From positions 1-41,424 of the forward strand of contig JAFPTC010000021.1 of the NCBI GenBank assembly GCA_017400455.1: a stretch of 41,424 bases of DNA. Reading direction: 5' to 3'. Position numbers and translations under genes: made by a program. Shown one piece after another: positions 7,446 through 17,037 of this stretch (position 1 is its first letter; each line of letters opens with the position of its first letter). The DNA comes from Prevotella sp. (lineage in GTDB: Bacteria; Bacteroidota; Bacteroidia; Bacteroidales; Bacteroidaceae). The notes under the pieces were generated by a model that did not search any database, had not been told where the DNA came from, and worked only from the letters and a program-made list of their open reading frames with translations.

Positions 7446-8630
7446 TTAATAGTTAAAGGTTCCGAACTCGCTCTTGATGGTCAGGCTCTTAGGGCCTTCC
7501 TCGATGTGGCCCACCACCTGTGCGTCGATGTTGAACGACTTCGAGAGGTCGATGACCTGCTGAGCCACTTCGGGACGTACGTAGATTTCCATGCGGTGGC
7601 CCATGTTGAACACCTGGTACATCTCGCGCCAGTCGGTGCCGCTGCAATCGTGGATGATGCGGAACAGCGGTGGCACGGGGAACATGTTGTCCTTCACCAC
7701 GCGGCAGTTGTCGCCCACGAAGTGGAGCACCTTGGTCTGGGCACCGCCCGTGCAGTGAACCATGCCGTGAACCTCAGGACGCAGCTCGTCGAGCAGGCGC
7801 TTGATGACGGGTGCATAGGTGCGGGTGGGGGAGAGCACCAGCTGGCCCACGGTGAGCGTGCCGGCTGCATCACCCTCGGCAGCGGGCACTGCGTCGGTCA
7901 GTGCATGACGGCCGCTGTAGACCAGCTCATCGGGCACTTGGTGGTCGAAGCTCTCGGGATATTTCTCAGCCAGGTACTTGGCAAACACATCGTGGCGGGC
8001 CGAGGTGAGGCCGTTGCTGCCCATGCCGCCGTTGTAGCGGTGCTCATAGGTGGCCTGGCCTGTGCTGCTGAGTCCCACGATGACGTCGCCCGGACGGATG
8101 TTGGCATTGTCTATGACGTCGCTGCGCTTCATGCGGCAGGTGACGGTAGAATCGACGATGATGGTGCGCACCAGGTCGCCCACGTCAGCCGTCTCGCCGC
8201 CGGTGGGCCAGATGCCGATGCCCATCTGGCGCAGCTCCTGCAACAGCTCGTCGGTGCCGTTGATGATGGCCGAGATAACCTCGCCAGGCACCAACATCTT
8301 ATTGCGCCCGATGGTCGAGCTGACAAGGATGTTATCAGTGGCGCCCACGCACAGCAGGTCGTCGGTGTTCATCACGATGGCATCCTGGGCTATGCCCTTC
8401 CACACCGAGAGGTCGCCCGTTTCCTTCCAGTACATGTAGGCCAGGCTCGACTTCGTGCCGGCGCCGTCGGCGTGCATGATGTTGCAATAGTCGGGGTCGC
8501 CGCCCAGTATGTCGGGGATAATCTTGCAGAAAGCCTGCGGGAAAATGCCCTTGTCGATGTTTTTGATGGCAGCGTGGACGTCCTCCTTAGCGGCTGAGAC
8601 GCCACGCTGCATGTAACGGTTGTCTGTCAT
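7446..8630 (-). CDS. purM: Phosphoribosylformylglycinamidine cyclo-ligase (AIR synthetase)
   Basis: A 394-residue PurM. It uses ATP to close FGAM to AIR, the fifth step of purine synthesis, in the cytoplasm. PurM-family landmarks are MHADGAGTKSS near 53-63, DAIVMNTDDLLCVGA near 83-97 with metal-binding acidic residues, PTGGETADVGDLV near 140-152, and VGLSSTGQATYEHRYNGGMG around 185-204. The length exceeds the roughly 345 of the E. coli enzyme but fits the form I know from Bacteroidota. It starts 3 bases after lemA. purC of the same pathway lies upstream in the same run. Confidence 0.93.
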   Translation of the reverse strand: MTDNRYMQRGVSAAKEDVHAAIKNIDKGIFPQAFCKIIPDILGGDPDYCNIMHADGAGTKSSLAYMYWKETGDLSVWKGIAQDAIVMNTDDLLCVGATDNILVSSTIGRNKMLVPGEVISAIINGTDELLQELRQMGIGIWPTGGETADVGDLVRTIIVDSTVTCRMKRSDVIDNANIRPGDVIVGLSSTGQATYEHRYNGGMGSNGLTSARHDVFAKYLAEKYPESFDHQVPDELVYSGRHALTDAVPAAEGDAAGTLTVGQLVLSPTRTYAPVIKRLLDELRPEVHGMVHCTGGAQTKVLHFVGDNCRVVKDNMFPVPPLFRIIHDCSGTDWREMYQVFNMGHRMEIYVRPEVAQQVIDLSKSFNIDAQVVGHIEEGPKSLTIKSEFGTFNY

Positions 8631-8633
8631 ATT

Positions 8634-9245
8634 TTAGAATTTAACATCCGGTGCCTTCTGTGCGTCTGCGTCAGCCTCGAACTTCGCCATTTTGTCGAAG
8701 CCGAAAATGCCGGCAAGCAGCGAGTTGGGGAACTTGCGAATCTTCACGTTGTAGGTCTGAGCGGCATCGTTGAACTTGTTGCGCTCCTCGTTGATGCGGT
8801 TCTCGGTTCCCTCCAGCTGTGTTTGCAGGTCCTTGAAGTTCTCGTTGGCCTTCAGCTCGGGATATTGCTCCTGAACCACCATCAGTCGGCCGAGTGCCTG
8901 GGACAGCTCGCCCTGTGCAGCCTGGAACTCCTGCAGCTTCTCAGGCGTCAGGTTGTTTGGGTCAACCGTGATCTGAGTGGCCTTGGCGCGGGCATTGATG
9001 ACGCCCTCAAGCGTTTCTTTCTCATGCGAGGCATAGCCCTTGACCACTTCCACCAGGTTGGGGATGAGGTCGGCACGGCGCTGATAGGCCGACTGCACCT
9101 TGGCCCATGCCGTGGTGGCGTCTTCCTCTACTTTTACCATTCCATTGTAGGCACTGATGGCCCACAGCACTAATACTGCCACTACGGCACCGATGATCAT
9201 GGTGTTCTTCGACATTCCACCAGTTTTTGTTGCGTTGTTGCTCAT
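8634..9245 (-). CDS. lemA: LemA family membrane protein
   Basis: A 203-residue protein with one N-terminal transmembrane helix (about 16-33: TMIIGAVVAVLVLWAISAYN). The conserved LemA helical domain follows: ATTAWAKVQSAYQRRADLIPNLVEVVKGYASHE, then ARAKA and, further on, YPELKANENF, TENRINEERNKFNDAAQTYN and FPNSLLAGIFGF. The helices should face the periplasm. Biochemical role is unsettled in the family. The neighbouring TPM-domain gene 58 bases upstream is a common partner of lemA in many bacteria. Confidence 0.93.
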   Translation of the reverse strand: MSNNATKTGGMSKNTMIIGAVVAVLVLWAISAYNGMVKVEEDATTAWAKVQSAYQRRADLIPNLVEVVKGYASHEKETLEGVINARAKATQITVDPNNLTPEKLQEFQAAQGELSQALGRLMVVQEQYPELKANENFKDLQTQLEGTENRINEERNKFNDAAQTYNVKIRKFPNSLLAGIFGFDKMAKFEADADAQKAPDVKF

Positions 9246-9303
9246 AACGTTTTAATGTTTAATGATTATTATCTATTATGTAACTGCCTTAATGTGTTCC
9301 GTT

Positions 9304-10563
9304 CTACCATCGGCCTCCTGCACCTCCGCCTCCGAAGCTGCCTCCTCCGTAGCCTCCTGAGTGACCGCCGCCGCCAAAGCCTCCGCCGAAGCCGCCACCG
9401 CGTGAGCTGCTGCCGGAACCACCCATCCAGCCACGACTGGTTGGATGGTAGTGGGGGTTATCCTTCAGATGCTGCATGCCCATGGTGGTGCTGACTTTCC
9501 GTCCCATTCTGCCACAGAAAGCACCCCATCCGCCTAAGAGCAGAGGATAGAGCAGCAGACCGGCTCCGCCGCCTTCGCCATCGTCCTTCTTGGAACTGGT
9601 CAGCTCCGACATCTGGGGCATCTCCTTCTTCTGCATGTGGGCATAGATGCCACGGGCCAGATAGAGCATGCCGCTGTCGGGCTGCTCGGCCTTCATGCTG
9701 GGTATGAGGTAGGTATCGGCCAGTCGGCCGCACTCCAGGTCGGTGAGGTCGGCATCCAGGCTGCGTCCGGTGGCAATGTGATAGCTGTGGTCGAGGTAAC
9801 CTACGACGATGACCAGTCCACGGTCATTACGGCCTACGCCGTATTTGTTGCCCACATCAATGGCCATGCGATAGGGATCGTCGCCGTCGATATGGCCCAC
9901 GATGATCATGGCCGACTCAATGCCCAGGGTGTCGTCGAGCATGCCCAGCGTCTCGTTGATGCTGGCCACGGTGCTTTCAGAAAGGATGCTGTCGGGGTTG
10001 GACACGTAGAGGCTGTGGTCCTGCATGTGGGGCAGGGCGATGGTCTCAGCGCTCCAGGAGCGGCTGTCGGCCAATGTGGTTTCGTCGGGACCCACGGCAG
10101 AGCCGAGACCGAACGAGCCGGCCAGGGCCGTGGCTACGGCGCCAGTGGCGGCCAGTCGCTTCCACGAGCTGCCCACGGTGATGGGCTGCGCCTTGTCAGT
10201 AGCTTCCCATACACTGAGCTGGGCTTTGCGCTCGCGCTCATAGTCTTTCTTCAGGTGGGTGTACTCCGTGGTATTCTTCGTGTCGGCAATTTTCGCGTTG
10301 TAATCAGATGTGAGCTGGTTGAGAATGTCTCTTCTCTCCTTGATGGTTTCCAGCTGCTGCGAGTTCTTCTTGTTGATGCTGTAGCCATAGCCTGCAAGGG
10401 CAATGATTCCTATGGCCAGGACGGGCAAGATGGTTGACGAGACATCGGCGTCGCCACTGCTCTTGCCAATGAAAAAAGCAACAAAGGCCAGGATGACTAC
10501 GCCCAAGGCTATCATGCATCCGCTTGGACCCGAAGCTTTTGACGATTTGTTTGGCTTATTCAT
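9304..10563 (-). CDS. TPM-domain membrane protein with Gly-rich tail
   Basis: A 419-residue membrane protein. Two hydrophobic segments (about 16-33 and 44-62) precede a charged helical region (about 66-115). A TPM domain spans about 170-305, with the NKYGVGRNDRGLVIVV and YHIATGRSLDADLTD segments typical of YgcG/Psb32-type proteins. A further hydrophobic stretch lies near 330-350. The last 40 residues are almost all Gly, Ser, Phe and Trp (GGGFGGG repeats), as usual for this family. It is followed by lemA; the pair may act together at the envelope. Function beyond the domain is unknown. Confidence 0.88.
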   Translation of the reverse strand: MNKPNKSSKASGPSGCMIALGVVILAFVAFFIGKSSGDADVSSTILPVLAIGIIALAGYGYSINKKNSQQLETIKERRDILNQLTSDYNAKIADTKNTTEYTHLKKDYERERKAQLSVWEATDKAQPITVGSSWKRLAATGAVATALAGSFGLGSAVGPDETTLADSRSWSAETIALPHMQDHSLYVSNPDSILSESTVASINETLGMLDDTLGIESAMIIVGHIDGDDPYRMAIDVGNKYGVGRNDRGLVIVVGYLDHSYHIATGRSLDADLTDLECGRLADTYLIPSMKAEQPDSGMLYLARGIYAHMQKKEMPQMSELTSSKKDDGEGGGAGLLLYPLLLGGWGAFCGRMGRKVSTTMGMQHLKDNPHYHPTSRGWMGGSGSSSRGGGFGGGFGGGGHSGGYGGGSFGGGGAGGRW

Positions 10564-10578
10564 GGATGTAAATGACTT

Positions 10579-11325
10579 TTATTCTTTTCCGTTCCAGTAT
10601 TCCCATGAGGCGAAAGCCTGAAGCAGGAGCATCTCCAGCCCGTTCTTCACGGCGGCTCCGCGCTCGGCACCCTTCTTCATGAAGAGCGTCTCGTCGGGGT
10701 TGTAGATAAGGTCGTAGAGGATGTTGCGATCGTCCAGCGCTTCATAAGGCAAGTCGGGGCAGGAGTCCACCTTGGGGAACATACCCAGCGGCGTGCAGTT
10801 CACGATGACGTTGTACTCTTTCACCACGTCGGGGGTGATGTTCTGGTACTGAATGGTGCCGGGCCGCTCGTAGCGGCTTACGAACACAGGCTCAATGCCC
10901 AGTGACTTCAGTCCGTAGGCCACGGCCTTCGAGGCGCCGCCGGTGCCCAGCACGAGTGCTTTCTTGTGGTAGCTTTCCAGCATGGGCTCGATGCTCTGGG
11001 TGAAGCCAATGACGTCGCTGTTGTAACCGCGTAGCACAATCTTCTTACCCTCGTGGATGACGCGGATGACATTGACGGCCCCAATGGCACGAGCCTCGGG
11101 GCTGATGTAGTCGAGGTACTCCATGACCTTTTCCTTGTAGGGAATGGTTACGTTGAGTCCCTTCAGTTCAGGATTCTGGCTGAGTACCTCGATGAGCTGC
11201 TCAATGTTGGAAATCTCGAAATTGATGTACTTGGCGTTGATGCCTTCGTCGGCAAAACGCTGGTTGTGATAGCCAATGGAGAACGAATGCCCCAGAGGGT
11301 AGCCTATTAATCCGTACTTATCCAC
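10579..11325 (-). CDS. aroE: Shikimate dehydrogenase
   Basis: A 248-residue enzyme that reduces 3-dehydroshikimate to shikimate with NADPH in aromatic amino-acid synthesis. The substrate site is GYPLGHSFS (8-16). The catalytic Lys64 sits in NVTIPYK, with Asn85 and Asp104 (GYNSD) as further conserved residues. The Rossmann loop is LGTGGASKA near 128-136. The start is a GTG at 11325: no in-frame ATG lies nearby, the protein aligns from its first residue with the family start, and a weak AAGG lies just upstream. It is 31 bases after menG. Confidence 0.93.
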   Translation of the reverse strand: MDKYGLIGYPLGHSFSIGYHNQRFADEGINAKYINFEISNIEQLIEVLSQNPELKGLNVTIPYKEKVMEYLDYISPEARAIGAVNVIRVIHEGKKIVLRGYNSDVIGFTQSIEPMLESYHKKALVLGTGGASKAVAYGLKSLGIEPVFVSRYERPGTIQYQNITPDVVKEYNVIVNCTPLGMFPKVDSCPDLPYEALDDRNILYDLIYNPDETLFMKKGAERGAAVKNGLEMLLLQAFASWEYWNGKE

Positions 11326-11356
11326 CTTGCTTGTTGCGATTAATTTGTCGTTTTAA

Positions 11357-12088
11357 CTATTTTGTAGCTGTATAGAGAGTGCAGATGCCGAAGGTGAGCC
11401 TTTTGAAAGCTGTTTCACGGAAACCGGCCTGCTGGAGAATGTCCATCATCCGTTCGCCCTGAGGGAACGCTTCGATGGTGCGCGTCAAGTACGAGTAGGC
11501 ACTCTTGTCTTTTGACACAAGGCGGCCATAGACGGGAAGTACCGTATGGCAATAGACCTTGAAGAGTTGCTTCATGGGGAAGCTGACGGGGGTGGTCAGC
11601 TCGACGATGCTCAGGTGGCCGCCAGGCTTCAGCACGCGGCACATCTCGCTTAATCCTTTGTCGAGACTGGCAAAGTTGCGGATGCCAAAGGCGGCCGTCA
11701 CGGCATCGAAAGTACCGCTTTCGTAGCTCAGGTGCAGACAGTCCTCCTTTTGGAAAGAAATGATGTGCTGGAGCCCCAGTTGCTGAACCTTTGCAGCACC
11801 AATAGCCATCATGCCCTCGCTGATGTCGGCACCCACCAGCCGCTTTGGCTTCAGCATCTGGGCGGCCATGATGGCGAAGTCGCCGGTGCCGGTGGCAATG
11901 TCGAGCATCTGTTCGGGCTTGAAGGGGGCCAGCTCGCGGATGGCTTTCTTGCGCCATCCGCGATCGATGTTCCATGACAGGCGGTGGTTCAGCTTGTCGT
12001 AGTTGGGGGCGATGTTGTCGAACATCTCCTCCACTTGCTGAGCCTTTTCGCCTTGGCGATAGGGATTGATGGCCTCTTGCCCGTACAT
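11357..12088 (-). CDS. menG: Demethylmenaquinone methyltransferase (MenG/UbiE)
   Basis: A 243-residue class I SAM-dependent methyltransferase for the last step of menaquinone synthesis. UbiE/MenG signatures are present: [20 protein letters not shown] near 19-38, the SAM loop [16 protein letters not shown] near 60-75, and [28 protein letters not shown] near 130-157. Menaquinone is the quinone expected in an anaerobic Bacteroidales, so MenG is preferred over the ubiquinone role. The gene starts 9 bases after the purC stop. Confidence 0.93.
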   Translation of the reverse strand: MYGQEAINPYRQGEKAQQVEEMFDNIAPNYDKLNHRLSWNIDRGWRKKAIRELAPFKPEQMLDIATGTGDFAIMAAQMLKPKRLVGADISEGMMAIGAAKVQQLGLQHIISFQKEDCLHLSYESGTFDAVTAAFGIRNFASLDKGLSEMCRVLKPGGHLSIVELTTPVSFPMKQLFKVYCHTVLPVYGRLVSKDKSAYSYLTRTIEAFPQGERMMDILQQAGFRETAFKRLTFGICTLYTATK

Positions 12089-12097
12089 GATAGTCTT

Positions 12098-13051
12098 TTA
12101 CTTTCTAAGTTCTGCCAGACAGGCTTTTACGTTCTTCTCGATGCGCTGGGCAATGTCGCCAGTCTCGGCAGCGCGGTCGAACTGCTCGCCCACAATATGC
12201 TCGTAGAGCTCGATGTAACGGTCGGATACGCTCTCGGCATACTCGTCGGTAATCTCGGGCATCACCTGGCCAGGCTCGTTCATGAAGTTGTGCTCAATGA
12301 GCCACTGACGCACAAATTCCTTCGACAGCTGACGCTGTGGCTCGCCTTTGGCCAGTTTCTCTTCGTAGCCGTCGGCATAGAAATAGCGGCTGGAGTCGGG
12401 GGTGTGAATCTCGTCGATGAGGTATACCTTACCGTCGCGCTTGCCGAACTCGTACTTCGTGTCCACAAGGATGAGCCCGCGCTTGGCGGCTATCTCCTGA
12501 CCACGGGCAAAGATGCGGCGGGTGTAGTCCTCCATGACGGCATAGTCCTCAGCCGACACAAGGCCCTGGGCAATGATTTCTTCGCGAGAGATGTTCATGT
12601 CGTGACCCTCGTCGGCCTTGGTGGTAGGCGTGATGATGGGTTCGGGGAAACGCTCGTTCTCCTTCATGCCGTCGGGCAGGCGAACACCGCACAGCTCGCG
12701 GCAGCCGTTCTTGTACTCACGCCAGGCCGAACCTGTCAGGATGCTGCGGATAATCATTTCCACGCGGAAACCCTCGCACTTCAGGCCCACGGTGACCATG
12801 GGGTCGGGCGTGGCCAGCTTCCAGTTGGGGCAAATGTCAGTGGTGGCATCCAGGAACTTGGCGGCTATCTGGTTGAGCACTTGTCCCTTGAAGGGGATGC
12901 CTTTGGGCAGCACCACGTCGAAGGCCGAAATGCGGTCGGTGGCTACCATGACCATCAGGTCGTCATTGATGTTGTACACGTCGCGTACCTTACCGTGGTA
13001 CACGCTTTTTTGTCCCTCGAAATGGAAATCAGTCTTGGTTAATGCTTTCAT
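12098..13051 (-). CDS. purC: SAICAR synthetase
   Basis: A 317-residue enzyme that joins CAIR and aspartate with ATP to make SAICAR in purine synthesis. Landmarks are the N-terminal GKVRDVYNI, the [18 protein letters not shown] region near 40-57, the [13 protein letters not shown] segment in the middle and [25 protein letters not shown] near 205-229. It is longer than the roughly 237-residue E. coli form and matches the long bacterial/yeast-like type. Its first 23 bases overlap the 3' end of phoH, which suggests coupled expression. purM sits in the same run. Confidence 0.95.
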   Translation of the reverse strand: MKALTKTDFHFEGQKSVYHGKVRDVYNINDDLMVMVATDRISAFDVVLPKGIPFKGQVLNQIAAKFLDATTDICPNWKLATPDPMVTVGLKCEGFRVEMIIRSILTGSAWREYKNGCRELCGVRLPDGMKENERFPEPIITPTTKADEGHDMNISREEIIAQGLVSAEDYAVMEDYTRRIFARGQEIAAKRGLILVDTKYEFGKRDGKVYLIDEIHTPDSSRYFYADGYEEKLAKGEPQRQLSKEFVRQWLIEHNFMNEPGQVMPEITDEYAESVSDRYIELYEHIVGEQFDRAAETGDIAQRIEKNVKACLAELRK

Positions 13052-13997
13052 TGCTTTTATATGCTTTATCGTAATTATCGTATGCGTTGACGATGCGGGT
13101 CACCAGCTTATGGCGAACGATGTCCTTCTGAGTAAGGTTGACAATGCCGATGCCCTCGATGCCACCCAGGATGTGGAGGGCTTCGATGAGGCCGCTCTTG
13201 GCCTTTGGAGGAAGGTCAATCTGCGAAGTGTCGCCAGTGATGATCATTTTGGTGTTCCATCCCATGCGGGTGAGGAACATGCGGATTTGTGCGGGAGTAG
13301 TGTTTTGGGCCTCGTCAAGGATGACTACGGCGTCGCTGAGCGTGCGTCCGCGCATGAAGGCCAGCGGGGCAATCTGAATCTGGTGCTTCTCCATCATGTC
13401 TTGGAGCTTCACCTGAGGAAGCATGTCTTCCAGGGCATCATAAAGGGGCTGCAGATAGGGGTCTATCTTGTCCTTCATGTCGCCAGGCAGGAAACCCAGC
13501 TTCTCGCCGGCTTCAACGGCAGGTCGGCTCAGAATGATTTTCTTGGCAGTCTTCTCCTTCAGGGCCCTGACGGCCAAGGCAATGGAGAGATAGGTCTTTC
13601 CCGTTCCTGCTGGGCCTACGGCAAAGACCATGTCGTTTTCTTGATAAGCGTCGATGAGTTGTTGCTGGTTGGCTGAACGGGCTTTGATGGCACGCCCGCT
13701 GATGGAATAGCAAACCACGTCGTCGGGAACGTCGTCGGAGGTGCGGCGCCCTTTTGTAATGTCTAAGATGTCTTCTTCGGTGAGTGAGTTGAACTTCAGC
13801 ACATGCTGGCGCATCTTCTCAACGCTCTCTTCGAAGGCAGCCATCTGAACTTCGTCACCCAAAACACGGATGACGTTGTCGCGAGCCACGATTCGCAACT
13901 TAGGAAAGAGCGCCTTCAGCATCTGTAAGTGCCCGTTACCCACTCCATAGAACATCACTGGATCGATGTCCTCCAGGACTATATGCTTCTCTGTCAA
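13029..13997 (-). CDS. PhoH family NTPase
   Basis: A 322-residue cytoplasmic P-loop ATPase. An N-terminal KH-like part spans about 1-100. Walker A is GPAGTGKT (128-135), Walker B is VVILDEAQN in the middle, and [13 protein letters not shown] is the family sensor segment. PhoH proteins have proposed roles in RNA metabolism. The start is a TTG at 13997: no upstream in-frame ATG exists between it and the promoter, and family N-termini fit. First gene of the run ending at 6215. It overlaps purC by 23 bases. Confidence 0.9.
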   Translation of the reverse strand: MTEKHIVLEDIDPVMFYGVGNGHLQMLKALFPKLRIVARDNVIRVLGDEVQMAAFEESVEKMRQHVLKFNSLTEEDILDITKGRRTSDDVPDDVVCYSISGRAIKARSANQQQLIDAYQENDMVFAVGPAGTGKTYLSIALAVRALKEKTAKKIILSRPAVEAGEKLGFLPGDMKDKIDPYLQPLYDALEDMLPQVKLQDMMEKHQIQIAPLAFMRGRTLSDAVVILDEAQNTTPAQIRMFLTRMGWNTKMIITGDTSQIDLPPKAKSGLIEALHILGGIEGIGIVNLTQKDIVRHKLVTRIVNAYDNYDKAYKSNESINQD

Positions 13998-14022
13998 AGT
14001 CTGTAGCTTTATTAATTGACTG

Positions 14023-14054
14023 CAAAATTACAAAAAAAAATGCAGTGCAGCAAA
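14023..14054 (-). promoter_or_regulatory. Promoter of the phoH-purC-purM run
   Basis: On the minus strand TTTG (14054-14051), 20 bases, then TAATTTTG (14030-14023) fits the Bacteroidota vegetative promoter. The predicted leader to the TTG start at 13997 is about 20 bases. Confidence 0.7.
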
Positions 14055-14076
14055 TAAAAAGCACAGTTTGTTTGTT

Positions 14077-14676
14077 TCATGCCTGCAGGGCAAGCTCAAT
14101 GTCGTGGTTTTTGGCCATTCGGCGCATGTTAATCATGGCATAGCGCATACGTCCCAGGGCAGTGTTGATGCTCACATTGGTCAGTTCGGCAATCTCCTTG
14201 AAGGAAAGTTCCTGGAAGAATCTCATATAGACAACTTCGCGTTGCGTAGCAGGCAAGGCATCCATGATGCGCTTCACGTCGACCAGCACTTGCTCGTTCA
14301 CCATTTCCGATTCGCGGAAGCTGTCCATGATCGAAGCACCGCTGAGGTTCTGGAGGTCGTTTTCCTGATTGGGCTCAACAATGTGGCGGCTCTGCTGTTG
14401 TCGGTACCAGTCCATGATGCAGTTGTGGGCTATGCGTGTCAGCCAGAATTGGAACTTCCCAGAGTCGGTGTATTGGCCGTGTTGCAGCTTGGTAATCACT
14501 TTCACGAATGTCTCCTGAAAAATGTCATCGGCTACATCGTGGTCGTGAACTACGAACATGATGTAGGTGAACAACTTGCTTTGAGTACGAGCTAAAAGTT
14601 CATCAAAAGCACTGTTATTGCCTTTTACATAGAGCAGGGCCAACGATTCGTCGGTCATCCCTTCAAATTTCTTCAT
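14077..14676 (-). CDS. ECF-type RNA polymerase sigma factor
   Basis: A 199-residue sigma-70 family protein with only regions 2 and 4. Region 2 covers about 10-95: the core-binding VADDIFQETFVKV and the DNA-melting FQFWLTRIAHNCIMDWYR. Region 4 covers about 130-185: LPATQREVVYMRFFQELSFKEIAELTNVSINTALGRMRYAM, the -35-binding HTH. A charged linker with EPNQENDLQN joins them. No anti-sigma gene is adjacent, so how it is controlled is not visible. It stands alone with its own promoter. Confidence 0.92.
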   Translation of the reverse strand: MKKFEGMTDESLALLYVKGNNSAFDELLARTQSKLFTYIMFVVHDHDVADDIFQETFVKVITKLQHGQYTDSGKFQFWLTRIAHNCIMDWYRQQQSRHIVEPNQENDLQNLSGASIMDSFRESEMVNEQVLVDVKRIMDALPATQREVVYMRFFQELSFKEIAELTNVSINTALGRMRYAMINMRRMAKNHDIELALQA

Positions 14677-14763
14677 ATTTTAAATGTTTTGTTATGAAGT
14701 AAATTTCTCTCCGATAGGCAATAAAAGTTTAATTTGTGAGTTATTATTATGGTTTATCGTTTG

Positions 14764-14795
14764 CAAAAGTATTGAAAAATTATGAAACGGCCAAA
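14764..14795 (-). promoter_or_regulatory. Promoter of the sigma factor gene
   Basis: TTTG (14795-14792), 20 bases, then TACTTTTG (14771-14764) on the minus strand. The leader to the ATG at 14676 is about 80 bases. No other feature is visible in the 195-base gap 14677-14871. Confidence 0.6.
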
Positions 14796-14871
14796 TTTTT
14801 CCGTCATTTTTTTTCATTGAGGGCTTTCGTGGGCCATTTTTTGTTGATTCTCGCTTGGCTTGAATTCTTCT

Positions 14872-15837
14872 TTATACTACATTCTGACGGTTGGTGAGGA
14901 GCGTCTTTAGGCGTTGGTACTCGCTGTTTGCTTCGGGCGTGCTGGGCATGAAGCCTTCGGTGATCATGTCCAGTTCAGTGAGCAGTTGGAGTATGCCCTG
15001 GAACGTAGATAGAAGGCGCTGGTCGCCAAGTTGAGCCAGCAGTTGAGCTTCATCAAGACGATCGTCGCGCAACGCTTTTGCCGTTTCTACCAGTCGAAGC
15101 ATGGACAGGCCGTTGGACTTGACGTCTTTCAAAAGACTGACGATGTCGGAACTATGCAGAGGCTGGGGCTTCTGGAAGTTGTGTGGCAGATAGCCTGGGG
15201 TGGGGGTGTAGTCTGGCGCAGCCATTCCCATGATGGCGATGCCTTCCTGTACATCAGACAGCACACCTTCGCGCTCCGCATAAGTGTAAAGCAGTTGAAA
15301 CTGCGATGGACTGACTGCTTGAGGCATCTTCGCACTTTCTGGCTCAAGCCATCTGGCGTCGCCACAGATGGCGGCATTAAGGAGTATCCCCAAGGAGCGT
15401 CGTGTTGAGGCTTCGAGGAGCATCCATACGCTTGAGTTCATGACTCGCTGGTAAATGGCCATTATCTGATAGGCACATTCCTCGATGGTGGTCGTGCGGG
15501 TGATGATGGGGTTCAGTACAGTCTCTATTCGTTCGCATTGGCTGGATAGGTTGTCGCGCTCCATCTGGCTGCGAGCGATGACCACGTAGGCATTGGCGGT
15601 GTTAAGCGGTTTGCCGTTGGGGGTCACAACTGTTCTGAAGTCTGGGGCGAGGGCGAATGGCGATTGGGTATGCACATGAATGATGTCAGGACAATGTTCT
15701 TCTACCAACAGCTTGAAGGTTGCTGCCGTGGTGGCACTTCGCATGGTGGCCTTTCCTTCAGTGGCAGTAGTGAGCATGGCCACATAATGGGCGGCCATGC
15801 TGTCGTTCTCATCGTATATGTGCAGAATGTCTATCAT
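14872..15837 (-). CDS. Hypothetical protein with glycosyltransferase GT-B-like N-terminus
   Basis: A 321-residue soluble protein of unknown function. The N-terminal half looks like the acceptor domain of GT-B enzymes: ILHIYDENDSMAAHYVAML, a short strand, CPDIIHVHTQSP near 50-60, then TVVTPNGKP and YVVIARSQMERD near 85-96. The LNPIITRTTT segment recalls the linker of GT4 proteins. The C-terminal 150 residues are helical and match nothing I know. It lacks a recognisable donor-binding EX7E motif, so catalysis is doubtful. Last gene of the purU-his-lys run, 15 bases after lysA. Confidence 0.75.
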   Translation of the reverse strand: MIDILHIYDENDSMAAHYVAMLTTATEGKATMRSATTAATFKLLVEEHCPDIIHVHTQSPFALAPDFRTVVTPNGKPLNTANAYVVIARSQMERDNLSSQCERIETVLNPIITRTTTIEECAYQIMAIYQRVMNSSVWMLLEASTRRSLGILLNAAICGDARWLEPESAKMPQAVSPSQFQLLYTYAEREGVLSDVQEGIAIMGMAAPDYTPTPGYLPHNFQKPQPLHSSDIVSLLKDVKSNGLSMLRLVETAKALRDDRLDEAQLLAQLGDQRLLSTFQGILQLLTELDMITEGFMPSTPEANSEYQRLKTLLTNRQNVV

Positions 15838-15852
15838 GAATGAATTGTTTAA

Positions 15853-17013
15853 TCAAATGATTTCGTCACTGGTGAAGCCTTGTGGCAGCTTTCGGCAATT
15901 GTATTGTGAAGCCATGATTTCACCATAGGCTCCAGCTGAGCGGATGGCGATGAGATGGCCGCGTTGGGCGCGATTCAAGTCTACTTGCTTGCCGAAGACG
16001 TCGGTCGATTCGCAGATTGGCCCCACCACGTCGTAGGCTTCAATGGGCTCGTCACTACAGATGTTCTCTATTTTGTGATAGGCTTGGTACAGCGCAGGAC
16101 GGATGAGGTCGGTGAAGCCTGCGTCGACAATGCAGAACTTCTTTGTAGCTCCTTCCTTTATATATAATGTTCGCGTGATGAGGGAACCGCACTGGCCTAC
16201 GACGGCACGCCCCAGCTCAAAATGCAACGTCTGGCCCTGGCGAAGTTTCAGTCGTTTCGCATAGGTGTCGAAATATGCCTTGAAGTCAGGAATGGGCACT
16301 CGGTTGGGGTGCTGATAGTCAATGCCGAGTCCTCCACCAACGTTGATGTGTTCCACACGGATGTGATGGCGTTCCAATTGGTCTTGGAGCTCGTTGATTC
16401 GGTTGCAAAGTGCCTGGAAATCGCCCATGTCGAGTATTTGTGAGCCTATGTGGAAGTGCAGGCCCACGAACTTGACATGATGCAGCTTCGAGGCTTCGGC
16501 TATGACGCTTTCCATGTCGCGCATGGCTATGCCAAATTTGTTCTCCGCCAGTCCGGTGGTGATGTTGGCATGGGTGTGTGCCCCAACGTTTGGGTTCAGT
16601 CGAAAGGCGACGCGAGCCACTTTCCCCTTTGCGGCGGCCAGTTCATTAATGACCTCCAGTTCGGGTATGCTTTCCACGTTGAAGCAGAAAATGTCGTTGT
16701 CCAAGCCCAAGTTAATTTCCCAGTCGCTTTTGCCCACGCCTGCATAGACAATTTTTGAGCTGGGGAACCCCGCTTTCAGACTTGCTTCTATCTCACCTCC
16801 GCTGACGCAGTCGGCCCCCAGCCCGGCCTGTCTGATGGCCAGAAGAATCTTTGGGTTGGCATTGGCCTTTACGGCATAATGCACCACAAACCCTTCGTGC
16901 TGATTGGCTTCTTTTTTGATGGCGTCCAATGTGGCACGGAGCAGTTCCATGTCATAGTAGTAGAAAGGAGTGCGCATTTGCGCAAACCTGTCTACGGGGA
17001 AAGTTCCTTTCAT
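15853..17013 (-). CDS. lysA: Diaminopimelate decarboxylase
   Basis: A 386-residue PLP-dependent fold III decarboxylase converting meso-diaminopimelate to lysine. The PLP lysine is Lys49 in HYAVKANANP. Further landmarks are FRLNPNVGAHTHANITTG, the His and Gly-rich HFHIGSQI segment, ELGRAVVGQCG near 265-276 and the cross-subunit PICESTDVFG near 330-340. The length fits the short bacterial form. It follows lysC by 24 bases, so the first and last enzymes of the lysine branch are co-transcribed. Confidence 0.95.
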   Translation of the reverse strand: MKGTFPVDRFAQMRTPFYYYDMELLRATLDAIKKEANQHEGFVVHYAVKANANPKILLAIRQAGLGADCVSGGEIEASLKAGFPSSKIVYAGVGKSDWEINLGLDNDIFCFNVESIPELEVINELAAAKGKVARVAFRLNPNVGAHTHANITTGLAENKFGIAMRDMESVIAEASKLHHVKFVGLHFHIGSQILDMGDFQALCNRINELQDQLERHHIRVEHINVGGGLGIDYQHPNRVPIPDFKAYFDTYAKRLKLRQGQTLHFELGRAVVGQCGSLITRTLYIKEGATKKFCIVDAGFTDLIRPALYQAYHKIENICSDEPIEAYDVVGPICESTDVFGKQVDLNRAQRGHLIAIRSAGAYGEIMASQYNCRKLPQGFTSDEII

Positions 17014-17037
17014 CGTTTTGTGTTGTGTTGTTTTGTC

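Noticed and set aside
7302-8597. A 431-codon plus-strand frame antisense to purM and the lipase start
   Set aside because: It mirrors the GC-rich third positions of purM; the protein is Ala/Val/His/Gly-rich with no domain, and purM on the other strand has all family motifs.
11984-13676. Two 352-codon plus-strand frames opposite purC, menG and phoH
   Set aside because: Shadows of GC-rich coding strands; purC, menG and phoH carry complete motifs.
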